The position numbers and the translations under genes were made by a program. The notes under the pieces were generated by a model. It made no database searches and was not told where the DNA came from. It saw nothing but the letters and a program-made list of their open reading frames with translations. From positions 1-14,142 of the forward strand of contig CALGAA010000385.1 in assembly GCA_937952445.1 (NCBI GenBank): a stretch of DNA of 14,142 bases, read 5' to 3'. This document shows positions 1 through 7,915 of this stretch, one piece after another; within the stretch, counting starts at the first letter, position 1; every line of letters begins with the position of its first letter. The DNA is from an uncultured Bacteroidota bacterium. GTDB taxonomy: Bacteria > Bacteroidota > Bacteroidia > Chitinophagales > Saprospiraceae.

Positions 1-257
1 GCGTCGAGACGATCCACAATCTGATCAGGCAAAGAAATCTCGATGGTGTCTAGTACGGGCACGTATTGCTTTCCCACGAAAAATGCTCTGCCATTTTCGA
101 GGACCGTGACCTGGTAGGTTTGACAAAACCCAAAGCATGGAGTACGCTCATAGCTTAGTAGTTTCCTGGAATCGGGAATTTGATCGAGCGATTTCACCGG
201 GGAGCAATTAGCAAGTAAACAGAACAGGATTGGAACGGCAATATACAGATGCTTCAT
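1..257 (-). CDS. DUF6438-like lipoprotein, 3' end cut by window edge
   Basis: The first 85 codons of a gene are present; it runs off the left edge and has no stop in the window. The chosen ATG (257-255) is followed by a short hydrophobic stretch and a lipobox-like L-A-N-Cys18, so the product is probably an outer-membrane or periplasmic lipoprotein. Residues 36-62 (Y-E-R-T-P-Cys41-F-G-F-Cys45, then a strand with N-G and V-G-K-Q-Y) resemble the start of the DUF6438 domain, which begins with a P-C-x-G-x-C motif and a short beta strand. That assignment is recognition by eye. The biochemical role of DUF6438 is unknown to me. No convincing ribosome binding site or TAnnTTTG promoter is visible immediately upstream. 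The gene lies in the same direction as, and 129 bases after, the OmpA-like gene. Confidence 0.65.
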   Translation of the reverse strand, partial: MKHLYIAVPILFCLLANCSPVKSLDQIPDSRKLLSYERTPCFGFCQTYQVTVLENGRAFFVGKQYVPVLDTIEISLPDQIVDRLD

Positions 258-281
258 CTCGCATAATTATGATAAAGAAAG

Positions 282-372
282 GGGGCTCATGTCAGCAATC
301 TGTAGCGATAAACTACATTCCAGAAATCCCGGATGGGAACAAAAGGGATTCCTTCGGGCTGACATAAACCCC
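282..372. repeat. intergenic inverted-repeat / three-stem structure
   Basis: The gap between the OmpA-like gene and the DUF6438-like gene is bounded by an inverted repeat. ATGTCAGC at 289-296 pairs perfectly with GCTGACAT at 358-365. GGGG at 282-285 pairs with CCCC at 369-372 across a 3-by-3 internal loop. Inside lie two smaller hairpins: TGTAG 301-305 with CTACA 313-317, and AATCCC 325-330 with GGGATT 345-350 (14-base loop). Together these would form a three-way junction on either strand. It could be a structured leader of the downstream minus-strand lipoprotein gene, a small RNA, or a short palindromic repeat element. No T-run follows on either side, so it is not a classical terminator. It matches no riboswitch class I recognise. 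Confidence 0.45.
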
Positions 373-386
373 AGAAGCTGAATTTA

Positions 387-1322
387 TCAACTCCTTTCGT
401 CCGTAAAAAGTTCGTATAAAATCTGCAAATTCGGTTCAAGTATGATTTCTGTCCGGCGGTTTAACTTTTTGTTTTCTTCCGAATCATTTGGAGCCACTGG
501 TTCGTAGAAGGCGCGACCCGAAGCTGTAATTCGTTCAGGATTGAGTCCGTTTGCTGTCAGAATTTGAACCACCGCCGTTGCCCGTTCCGCACTTAATTGC
601 CAATTTCGGAAGGGTGTACCGTCCGAGTCGGTATGACCGACCACGTTGATGTTGATGTTGGGATGATTTCGCAGCACTTCAGCAAACTGGATAAGGGCTC
701 TTCTTCCTTTGTTATCGATGACATTGCTTCCCTTCCCAAAAAGCAAATCCTGGCTGAGAGAAATATACACTTTGCCGCGTTGCTCCCGAACATTCAATTC
801 GGAGGGGGTAAAATCTGACAGTGCCTGTGCTACCATCGAACGAAGGGTATCCATCCGCACCTTTTGTTCATGTGCCTGTTGGCGCAGACTGGTCAGACTG
901 GCCTCCCGCCTGTCGATTTCACGGGCCAGGCTGTCCAACCGGGTTCTTTGTTGTTCGAGGTCTTTTTCCTTTGCTGCCAATTCTCTGGAGAAGGCCGCCA
1001 TATCTTCCGAATAGGTGGTGATCAGTTTGTCCTTTTCCTCGAGCGCGTTTTCGTACGACTGCCTGAGCTGTTCATTGCTCCCCTGTAGGGCAGCGTATTT
1101 TTCTTTTGTGGCGGTGAGTTCTTTCCGAAGGTCCTCCAGGATCTGTATACGTTGCCTCAGATCGGCAATGGTGGCTTCCTGAAACTCATTGGTTTTCTGG
1201 GCCTCGACGAGCCGCCTGTCCGTAGATTGATATCTACGTTCGAGGGCCTCGTATTTTTTGGACGAGACACATGATGTGCACAGCCACCCGGCCAGCAGCA
1301 TCAGACCTACCAATTGTTTCAT
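387..1322 (-). CDS. OmpA-family lipoprotein with long coiled coil
   Basis: Predicted 311-residue envelope protein. The start was set at the ATG at 1322. The longer frame opens with a TTG at 1346 that overlaps a promoter-like element, while the 1322 start gives a clean lipoprotein signal ending in C-T-S-Cys18. Residues about 22-165 are rich in Glu, Lys, Arg, Gln and Leu with heptad character, suggesting a long coiled coil. Residues about 180-297 form an OmpA/MotB C-terminal domain. Visible there are G-H-T-D (229-232), the L-S-x-E-R-A helix with Arg247, and N-R-R-T-E near 288. The Asp and Arg of this family bind the diaminopimelate side chain of peptidoglycan. The likely role is a lipid-anchored, peptidoglycan-bound envelope spacer, as in the Pal/YiaD group. 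The gene is divergent from the pyrophosphatase-like lipoprotein gene, 69 bases away. Family assignment is secure; the cellular role is inferred. Confidence 0.93.
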   Translation of the reverse strand: MKQLVGLMLLAGWLCTSCVSSKKYEALERRYQSTDRRLVEAQKTNEFQEATIADLRQRIQILEDLRKELTATKEKYAALQGSNEQLRQSYENALEEKDKLITTYSEDMAAFSRELAAKEKDLEQQRTRLDSLAREIDRREASLTSLRQQAHEQKVRMDTLRSMVAQALSDFTPSELNVREQRGKVYISLSQDLLFGKGSNVIDNKGRRALIQFAEVLRNHPNININVVGHTDSDGTPFRNWQLSAERATAVVQILTANGLNPERITASGRAFYEPVAPNDSEENKKLNRRTEIILEPNLQILYELFTDERS

Positions 1323-1343
1323 TGTGCCCATAATTTTCCAATG

Positions 1344-1351
1344 CAAAGATA
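1344..1351 (-). promoter_or_regulatory. Bacteroidota -7 type element (TATCTTTG)
   Basis: TATCTTTG on the minus strand fits the TAnnTTTG -7 consensus of Bacteroidota housekeeping promoters. It ends 21 bases before the ATG at 1322, leaving a short leader. I cannot see a clear TTG-type -33 element about 20 bases upstream. The site overlaps the alternative TTG start at 1346, which argues against that longer start. Confidence 0.5.
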
Positions 1352-1391
1352 AAATTTAATAATATTGTCTGACAGTTATCACTTTTTATTT

Positions 1392-2021
1392 ATGAAAAAC
1401 GAATTTTGGATTTTAATTTTACTTCCTTTCCTGTGTTTAACGTCTTGTGAACACAAACCTGACCGAGCTACCAGTACCGATTCCGGGATTTATGACAAGG
1501 CGGGGGGAGATACTTCCCTGAGTGGCAAGGATCGGGCCATTCTCGATTTATCCATTTCAGATTCCTCAAAATTTCACTTTTTTGTAGAAAACCCTGCCGG
1601 AACCACCCAATACCAACGATTTAACTTTCATCAAAATCAGTGGCAGGCTGTTGATTTTCCCATCCAAAAAAAATTTATCGGCGGGCCGTTACACACCGGT
1701 CGCATCATTCATCAAAACGATCTTTGGCAGGATTCTTCCTGGTTTTTTCTATATAGTCAACAAGTTGAGCGTGAGATGGTTCTGGAGGTGAAGCCTCTGG
1801 CTTTGATCGAAATCAACGACAATCCCCTGCAGTCGGTGTACATATTGATGCCTGTCGAGGAGGAATTGCAGCCGGAAAATTGTACCCGTTTTGACGATTG
1901 GTTTACGACCTGTAATGATCAACGGTTTTTTATCCAATATTGGATCGAACACCAATTTGCTCCCCGGTACATCCGGCGGATTCAATGGAAACCTTTTGCG
2001 TGGCCACAAACGGGGCAATAA
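1392..2021 (+). CDS. Pyrophosphatase-like lipoprotein, apparently catalytically dead
   Basis: Predicted 209-residue lipoprotein starting at ATG 1392, with a signal ending L-T-S-Cys19. A longer frame from TTG 1365 would bury the signal. By eye it follows secreted Bacteroidota family I inorganic pyrophosphatases at both ends. Near the start there is F-F-V-E-N-P-A-G-T (63-71), where the family has I-E-I-P-A-G-T. Later come E-V-K-P-L-A-L-I-E-I-N-D-N (132-144), a V-Y-I-L-M-P-V strand (149-155), N-C-T-R-F-D-D-W-F (163-171) and a final I-Q-W near 198. The catalytic middle is missing: no N-Y-G-F motif, no D-G-D-x-x-D motif, and no D-x-K in the next strand. The N-terminal Lys and Glu that bind metal and phosphate are also replaced. 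I infer a pseudoenzyme with a binding or structural role. The fold assignment is unverified; the alternative is an unrelated lipoprotein. Confidence 0.55.
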   Translation: MKNEFWILILLPFLCLTSCEHKPDRATSTDSGIYDKAGGDTSLSGKDRAILDLSISDSSKFHFFVENPAGTTQYQRFNFHQNQWQAVDFPIQKKFIGGPLHTGRIIHQNDLWQDSSWFFLYSQQVEREMVLEVKPLALIEINDNPLQSVYILMPVEEELQPENCTRFDDWFTTCNDQRFFIQYWIEHQFAPRYIRRIQWKPFAWPQTGQ

Positions 2022-2046
2022 TTATGGTACGCGCAATCGTGCATGT

Positions 2047-2096
2047 ATTTTGCCTGCCGCATGGATGATTCAGCCGATGCAAAAATCAAATTTTTT
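2047..2096 (+). terminator. possible weak terminator between convergent genes
   Basis: In the 79-base gap between two convergent genes, TTTTGC at 2048-2053 can pair with GCAAAA at 2079-2084 around a 25-base loop. A run of six T follows at 2091-2096, seven bases after the stem. The stem is A/T-rich and the loop long, so this is only a weak candidate for ending plus-strand transcription. Confidence 0.25.
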
Positions 2097-2100
2097 CCTG

Positions 2101-3417
2101 TCACCCTTCTTCTTTTTTCCTTTTCAATATAGGAACATCTTTGAGAACCAATTGGACCGTCTTCGGAATTCGTTCTTCAAACAGCACGATTTTTCCGTTT
2201 TTTAATTCCTCCACGATGGGCTCCTGGTAGTGTCGGATCGTGACCAATTCCAGGTCGAGTTCATTGACGATATTAAACTCATGACCGATTTCTTCGAGCA
2301 ACCGGTTGATGCGGTTGGGATTGTCCGTCATGCATACGGTAAATGAAATCGCTGTATTGCGCATGAGATTGACCCGGATACGGTGCTTGTCAAAGAGGGT
2401 AAACAACCGGCTCAGGTGGTGTTCTGCAACAAAAGAAAGATCACGGGTGCTGATCGACAACAACCGCTGGTTTTTCTTCACTACCACCACCGGCGGATAG
2501 GAAATTTCATTAAAATCACCGATCAGGGTGCCCGGTTGATCAGGCTCAATAAAAGAATTGACCCGGAGAGGTATGTTTTTATTCTGAAGTGGTTTGATCG
2601 TTTTGGGATGAATAACTTTTGCCCCGTAATATGTCATTTCGATCGCTTCCTGGTAGGACAGTCGATCGAGCAGTGAAACATTCTCAAACAACCGGGGATC
2701 GGCGGTTAATACGCCGGGCACATCTTTCCAAATGGCCATGTACTCAGCATCCAGGCAGTACGAACACACAGCGGCGGTATAATCCGATCCTTCCCGGCCC
2801 AGGGTGATCGAATTTTGATGGTCATCCGAGGCTATAAAACCCTGAGTGAGAACAAATTGGTGCTGATCAAACGTGGGAATCACCGTTTTTTGAAACAACC
2901 ACGATGTTTCGTTCCAATTGACCTGACCTTCGCGATGCGTGCTATTGGTCCGGATGATTTCCCGCGCATCCAGCCAGGCCAGGTTAAGGTTTCTTTTTTG
3001 CGTCAAATAGGCTGATAAAATGAGGGAGGAAATCAATTCTCCCAAAATAACGATTTGATCGTACAGATAATCGTACGGGGGCTTATTGGTGTCGGCTCCT
3101 ACGTCGGCTATATATTTCAATTTGGATTCGATGATCTGGTCTAGTTTTTGGGTCAGGTGATCCGAATCCAATTCAAGCTCTCTCATTACCATCCGGGACT
3201 CTGACCAAATTTCTCCCACAGCCGAAATGGCTTTGGATGAATCGCTCAACGTCATTTGAACCACCTCTTCGAGCGCATTCGTGGTTTTGCCCATGGCAGA
3301 AACTACAATCATCAGCCGATGAGAAGGAAGGGCTTCTATGATGTTTCCCACATTTTTGATTGCATCCGCGTCTTTGACCGATGCACCTCCAAATTTATAG
3401 ACTACGTATTGATCCAT
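2101..3417 (-). CDS. lysC: Aspartate kinase
   Basis: Predicted 438-residue cytoplasmic aspartokinase. It phosphorylates L-aspartate with ATP, the first step towards lysine, threonine, methionine and diaminopimelate. The ATG at 3417 places the canonical K8-F-G-G-A-S phosphate-binding motif at the N-terminus; the longer frame (GTG 3543) adds 42 residues unlike the family. Other kinase motifs are V-S-A-M-G-K (39-44), T-L-G-R-E-G-S-D-Y (205-213) and W-K-D-V-P-G-V-L-T-A-D-P-R (230-242). Then come Y-Y-G-A-K-V-I-H-P-K-T (263-273) and the linker with R-V-N-S-F (285-289). Residues about 315-420 form the C-terminal ACT regulatory region, so feedback inhibition by a pathway amino acid is likely, but which one cannot be read from the sequence. 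It is a stand-alone kinase with no fused homoserine dehydrogenase or decarboxylase. The symbol is by family; isozyme identity is uncertain. Confidence 0.94.
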   Translation of the reverse strand: MDQYVVYKFGGASVKDADAIKNVGNIIEALPSHRLMIVVSAMGKTTNALEEVVQMTLSDSSKAISAVGEIWSESRMVMRELELDSDHLTQKLDQIIESKLKYIADVGADTNKPPYDYLYDQIVILGELISSLILSAYLTQKRNLNLAWLDAREIIRTNSTHREGQVNWNETSWLFQKTVIPTFDQHQFVLTQGFIASDDHQNSITLGREGSDYTAAVCSYCLDAEYMAIWKDVPGVLTADPRLFENVSLLDRLSYQEAIEMTYYGAKVIHPKTIKPLQNKNIPLRVNSFIEPDQPGTLIGDFNEISYPPVVVVKKNQRLLSISTRDLSFVAEHHLSRLFTLFDKHRIRVNLMRNTAISFTVCMTDNPNRINRLLEEIGHEFNIVNELDLELVTIRHYQEPIVEELKNGKIVLFEERIPKTVQLVLKDVPILKRKKEEG

Positions 3418-3447
3418 GATATCAAGTACTGGGATGTTAGATTTTTG

Positions 3448-3455
3448 CAAATATA
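3448..3455 (-). promoter_or_regulatory. Bacteroidota -7 type element (TATATTTG)
   Basis: TATATTTG on the minus strand matches TAnnTTTG exactly and lies 30 bases before the aspartate kinase ATG at 3417. Its position inside the longer GTG-initiated frame supports the shorter start. No good -33 TTG is visible at the expected distance. Confidence 0.5.
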
Positions 3456-3691
3456 AAATATTCTCTATGGAACGATCGTATTCCTTAGGAGAACAAACGT
3501 GCGAGGATAAATTCAACACCGGTCGCGGATATGGACAAACCACTTAAGAAACATTTTGGGAACCACTTGCCCCCGGCCGTTCAGATGCCACCGTTTTATC
3601 GTGAGAACAGGTTTTGCGAAGCAGAACGACCATGCCCGCAAGAGTTTGGTATATTTTCTTTATCTTTCAAACCTGATTGAAAATCAATTCT

Positions 3692-6193
3692 ATGAATAAA
3701 CTGTACGGGAGTTTACTTTTTATTTTTCTCATTCCCTTTATAGGGTATGCCCAAAAGCCCCCCGAACTTTCATCCTCAGAAATATATCACAAACTTGAAA
3801 AACTGGGCACCTTGGCCAATGTCCTTTACGTTGCTGCTCATCCTGACGATGAGAACACCAGTCTGATCTCTTATTTTAGTAACGAACGACATTTTTCGAC
3901 CACCTATCTTTCCCTGACCAGGGGTGATGGAGGTCAAAATCTCATCGGACCTGAGATCGGTTCCCTGTTGGGAGTAATTCGTACGCAGGAATTACTTGCG
4001 GCGCGTCAGATCGACGGCGGAAACCAAATTTTTACCCGTGCTGTGGACTTCGGCTATTCCAAACACCCAGATGAAACCTTTGATATCTGGAACAAGGAAG
4101 CCGTATTGCACGATGTAATTTGGGCTATCCGAAAGGTGCGGCCGGATGTAATCGTCAACCGATTTGATCATCGGTCTCCGGGAAGTACGCATGGTCACCA
4201 CACCGGTTCTGCGATCCTGAGTTTTGAAGCATTTGATATGGCCGCTGACCCTGACGTATTTCCCCGGCAACTGCAATACGTGGAGCCGTGGCAACCCAGG
4301 CGCTTGTTTTTTAATCCTTCCTGGTGGTTCTATGGGAGTCAGGAAAAGTTTGAAGCTGCAAATAAAACGGATATGTCTGCCGTGGACGTGGGTGTGTACT
4401 ATCCCTTATTGGGTCTATCCAACAATGAAATTTCAGCATTGTCGAGGAGCCAGCACCGATGTCAGGGGTTTGGGAGAATTGGTAGCCGGGGCGAGGAGTT
4501 GGATTATCTGGAATGGTTAAAGGGGGATAAACCAGCAGGTATGGATCCGTTTGCGGGGATCAATACGACCTGGAGTAGGGTAGACGGGGGTGATAAGATC
4601 AAAACGATCTATGATCGAGTCCTGGCCGACTATGACTTCACCAATCCGGCAGCGATCGTTCCGGCGTTGATCGATCTGCTCGAAGCTATACAGATCATGC
4701 CTGACCACGCCTTTAAAGAAGAAAAAATAAGGGAGTGCAAGGAGCTTATTCAGGCGTGCGCAGGCTTATATCTCGAAATGAAAAGCCATACCAATCATCT
4801 TGTGCCGGGGCAGGATGCCAGTGCGCACTGGGAGGTGATCAACCGCTCTGCGATTCCCATGAACATTCGTCAGATAGAACTTCTGCCGTGGAAACAGAGC
4901 CTTCGACTGGACCTGCCGCTGGAAGTCAATGAAAAACGCGAAGGACGCGTGGAATTTCAGGTTCCGGACGATGCGTGGTATACCAGTCCTTATTGGCTCA
5001 ATAATCCCCACAGCATAGGATTGTACGAGGTGGATGATCTCACTCACATTGGGCTTCCTATCACCCAAAGATATTTTAAAGTGCGTTTTGATTTGGAGAT
5101 TGATGGGCGGGCGTTTTCTGTCATAAGAGATATGGTGAATGTGATCAACAAGCCCGAAAGGGGAGCAGTTTACCGACCAGTGGAAGTCATTCCTGCATAT
5201 ACCTTGCAGGTGCAAAATCCCATCCTGTTTCTTCAAAAAGGAGAATCCAAAAAACTCGGTGTTCAGGTCCGGAACCACCAGCTTGCGCGGATTTCGGGCG
5301 ACACCTTAAAGTTGTTAATGCCTGAAGGTTTTACCTGCCAGCCCTCCTTTTATATCTTATCAGACGATGAAATTAAGACCTATGATTTTGAAATTTCGGG
5401 ACCTGATGAGGATATTAAAGATATGGTCCGGGCACAGGTATGGACCAGAGATGGAAAGATGTACGATCGGAGTATGACGATGATTGAATACGAGCATATA
5501 CCCCTGCAAACCGTACTGGAGCCGGCTCAATCCACCGTCGTTAGCCTTCAGATCGCATCAGCGGTGAGTAAAATCGGCTACATTCAGGGAGCAGGCGATG
5601 AAATACCCCGGTTTTTGTCTGAAATTGGAATTTCTTCCGATCTGCTTACCCCTGCTGATATTCCCCATACTAACCTGGACACCTACGATGCCATTGTATT
5701 GGGAATCCGCGCCCTCAATACGCTCGACGGTATCGACGAAGCGATGCCTTACTTGCTCAACTATGCGCACGATGGGGGCACGCTGGTATTGCAGTACAAT
5801 ACCAACCACGCGCTGAAGACCAACCGGTTTTCACCATTTCCTCTGGAGATTTCCCGAAATCGCGTGACGGATGAAGGTTCGCCCGTGCGCATATTGAATC
5901 CGGATCATCCTGTATTGAATTTTCCCAATCAGATCGATGAAGAGGATTTCGAGGGATGGGTACAGGAACGCGGTCTTTACTTTCCGGGAAAATACGCCGA
6001 TGAGTTTGAAACCGTGTTGGCTTTTAAAGACCCGGGAGAAGAATTCCTTCCGGACGGCCTGCTGATTGCTCCTTACGGAAAAGGCCATTACGTTTATACC
6101 GGGCTCAGTTTTTTCCGGGAGTTACCTGCGGGTGTGCCAGGTGCATTTAAATTGTTTGTCAATATATTATCATTGGATAAAGCACAAAATTAA
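3692..6193 (+). CDS. Secreted PIG-L family deacetylase with C-terminal amidotransferase-like domain
   Basis: Predicted 833-residue exported protein. The ATG at 3692 gives a signal peptide with likely cleavage after A20 (G-Y-A/Q-K); an upstream TTG at 3677 adds only five residues. Residues about 40-300 are a PIG-L/LmbE zinc deacetylase domain. It has the signature A-H50-P-D-D53-E-N, where His and Asp bind zinc and the preceding Asp is the general base. A second histidine cluster is T-H167-G-H-H170. Residues about 370-620 look like beta-sandwich modules. Residues about 630-830 resemble a class I glutamine-amidotransferase-like fold (Y-D-A-I-V-L-G-I-R-A; G-G-T-L-V-L-Q-Y) without a nucleophilic Cys, so this part is probably non-catalytic. 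The family removes N-acetyl groups from GlcNAc-type substrates; the substrate here is unknown. The symporter gene starts 7 bases downstream, so both are likely co-transcribed. Confidence 0.9.
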   Translation: MNKLYGSLLFIFLIPFIGYAQKPPELSSSEIYHKLEKLGTLANVLYVAAHPDDENTSLISYFSNERHFSTTYLSLTRGDGGQNLIGPEIGSLLGVIRTQELLAARQIDGGNQIFTRAVDFGYSKHPDETFDIWNKEAVLHDVIWAIRKVRPDVIVNRFDHRSPGSTHGHHTGSAILSFEAFDMAADPDVFPRQLQYVEPWQPRRLFFNPSWWFYGSQEKFEAANKTDMSAVDVGVYYPLLGLSNNEISALSRSQHRCQGFGRIGSRGEELDYLEWLKGDKPAGMDPFAGINTTWSRVDGGDKIKTIYDRVLADYDFTNPAAIVPALIDLLEAIQIMPDHAFKEEKIRECKELIQACAGLYLEMKSHTNHLVPGQDASAHWEVINRSAIPMNIRQIELLPWKQSLRLDLPLEVNEKREGRVEFQVPDDAWYTSPYWLNNPHSIGLYEVDDLTHIGLPITQRYFKVRFDLEIDGRAFSVIRDMVNVINKPERGAVYRPVEVIPAYTLQVQNPILFLQKGESKKLGVQVRNHQLARISGDTLKLLMPEGFTCQPSFYILSDDEIKTYDFEISGPDEDIKDMVRAQVWTRDGKMYDRSMTMIEYEHIPLQTVLEPAQSTVVSLQIASAVSKIGYIQGAGDEIPRFLSEIGISSDLLTPADIPHTNLDTYDAIVLGIRALNTLDGIDEAMPYLLNYAHDGGTLVLQYNTNHALKTNRFSPFPLEISRNRVTDEGSPVRILNPDHPVLNFPNQIDEEDFEGWVQERGLYFPGKYADEFETVLAFKDPGEEFLPDGLLIAPYGKGHYVYTGLSFFRELPAGVPGAFKLFVNILSLDKAQN

Positions 6194-6200
6194 GATACAT

Positions 6201-7883
6201 ATGAGTGGACAAATATCGTGGTTGGACTGGCTGGTTTTGGGAGGCAGCTTGTGCTTTATCGTAGTGATAGGTATTTGGAAAAGTCGGAAGGATAAGGAAT
6301 TGGATGGATTTTTGCGGGGAGGGAATGAAGCTTCCTGGCTTACGGTTGGTTTGGGGGTCATGGCTACCCAGGCCAGCGCGATCACCTTTTTGAGCACACC
6401 GGGACAGGGATTTGCGGATGGGTTGGGATTTGTCCAGTTTTACTTTGGCTTGCCGCTGGCGATGATCGTTCTGTGCATCACTTTTATTCCGTTGTATTAC
6501 AAGCTCAAAGTTTATACGGCATATGAATTTTTGGAGAATCGTTTTGACTTAAAGACCAGAAGCCTGACGTCTTTTCTGTTTCTGGTCCAACGTGGTTTGG
6601 CTGCCGGAATCACCATCTACGCTCCGGCTATTATTTTATCGACGATTATGGGCTGGTACCTCTCGCTGACCTGTGTCATTATCGGGGTTCTCGTGATCCT
6701 CTACACTGTCAGCGGTGGAACGAAGGCTGTCAATGTCACCCAACGATACCAGATGTTTATTATCCTGGGCGGAATGGTTATGGCCTTTTATCTATTGATT
6801 GATTCCTTGCCCGGGGAAATGACGTTCGCCAACGCCTGGGATTTGGCAGGACTCCACGGTAAAACCCAGGCGCTGGATTTTAGTTTTGACCTGAATAACC
6901 GATATACTTTTTGGAGTGGAATTACGGGGGGATTCTTTCTGGCTCTGGCCTACTTCGGGACCGACCAAAGCCAGGTGCAAAGATACCTTTCGGGCCAATC
7001 GATCCGGCAATCCCAGTTGGGGTTGATATTTAACGGAATTTTTAAAATACCCATGCAGTATTTTATCCTTCTGACCGGGGTGATGGTATTTGTTTTTTAC
7101 CAGTTCAATCAATCTCCCTTGTTTTTTAACCCGCTTGGGGAACAAATTGTCATGTCGAGTGAATACGCAGCAGATTATGAGGCGGTCCACGAGCAATATG
7201 AAATGGTTAGTAACCAGAAATCCGCTTTGTCACTGGATTTTGTCCGGAGCGGGGATCCAATTCTCGGGCAACAAATTCTGGAATTGGATCAACGTGAAAA
7301 GGAACTTCGGGAGGAGGCTAAAGTTATTATTTCGCAAGCAGATCCTGCAATCGAAACCAACGATAAGGATTACGTTTTCATCAATTATATCCTGCATCAT
7401 CTTCCTAAAGGGGTAATCGGACTCTTGCTTGCAGTGATATTCGCCGCTGCTATGTCCTCCACTTCAGCTGAACTCAACGCTCTGGCCACCACTTCCATAA
7501 TCGACATTTATCGACGAACCATCCGTCCCGGTCTTACCGAAAATCACTACCTGACTGCCTCCAAAGTAGCTACCTTCCTATGGGGTGTCGTAGCTATCCT
7601 CTTTGCCACGTTTGGGACATTATTCGAAAATTTAATCCAGTTGGTCAATATTATCGGATCGATATTTTACGGAACCATCCTCGGTATCTTCCTGGTGGCC
7701 TTTTATATCCGGTATGTCAAAGCAAATGCGGTTTTTATAGCAGCCTTAATTGCAGAAGCGGTCGTAATTTATATGTATTTCACCTCCGATATTGGCTTTC
7801 TGTGGTACAACGTGATCGGCTGTGTGCTCGTCGTGGGGATTTCCATTCTGATCCAGATGGGTTTACGTCGTACTGGCAAATAG
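6201..7883 (+). CDS. Sodium:solute symporter (SSS family)
   Basis: Predicted 560-residue inner-membrane Na+-coupled transporter. The ATG at 6201 starts right after the deacetylase stop; longer frames from 6066 would overlap that gene by about 130 bases and add hydrophilic sequence. About a dozen or more hydrophobic segments are visible. Family motifs include G-G-N-E-A-S-W followed by G-V-M-A-T-Q-A-S-A-I-T-F near the first transmembrane helices, G-T-D-Q-S-Q-V-Q-R-Y-L at 253-263, and A-A-A-M-S-S-T-S-A-E-L-N-A-L-A later. Residues about 309-392 form a hydrophilic, Glu/Gln/Lys-rich loop between membrane segments, seen in many Bacteroidota members. Substrate cannot be read from the sequence. Pairing with the deacetylase suggests a sugar or amino sugar released outside the cytoplasm, but this is inference. 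Confidence 0.94.
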   Translation: MSGQISWLDWLVLGGSLCFIVVIGIWKSRKDKELDGFLRGGNEASWLTVGLGVMATQASAITFLSTPGQGFADGLGFVQFYFGLPLAMIVLCITFIPLYYKLKVYTAYEFLENRFDLKTRSLTSFLFLVQRGLAAGITIYAPAIILSTIMGWYLSLTCVIIGVLVILYTVSGGTKAVNVTQRYQMFIILGGMVMAFYLLIDSLPGEMTFANAWDLAGLHGKTQALDFSFDLNNRYTFWSGITGGFFLALAYFGTDQSQVQRYLSGQSIRQSQLGLIFNGIFKIPMQYFILLTGVMVFVFYQFNQSPLFFNPLGEQIVMSSEYAADYEAVHEQYEMVSNQKSALSLDFVRSGDPILGQQILELDQREKELREEAKVIISQADPAIETNDKDYVFINYILHHLPKGVIGLLLAVIFAAAMSSTSAELNALATTSIIDIYRRTIRPGLTENHYLTASKVATFLWGVVAILFATFGTLFENLIQLVNIIGSIFYGTILGIFLVAFYIRYVKANAVFIAALIAEAVVIYMYFTSDIGFLWYNVIGCVLVVGISILIQMGLRRTGK

Positions 7884-7915
7884 TCCGTGTTGTCCAAAGA
7901 TATACATCCAGTGCG

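Noticed and set aside
3418..3543. 42-residue extension of aspartate kinase from GTG 3543
   Set aside because: The family starts a few residues before the K-F-G-G motif, and a TAnnTTTG element lies inside the extension.
3649..3668. Possible promoter for the deacetylase (TATCTTTC at 3661)
   Set aside because: It misses the last base of TAnnTTTG, and the nearest TTTG upstream (3645-3648) is only 12 bases away, too close for a -33 element.
4766..5278. 170-codon minus-strand frame within the deacetylase gene
   Set aside because: It lies wholly opposite a well-supported gene and shows no recognisable domain; it is a shadow frame.
6066..6200. Extended start of the symporter inside the deacetylase gene
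   Set aside because: It would overlap the upstream gene by about 130 bases with hydrophilic sequence; ATG 6201 gives a normal first segment and a 7-base intergenic gap.
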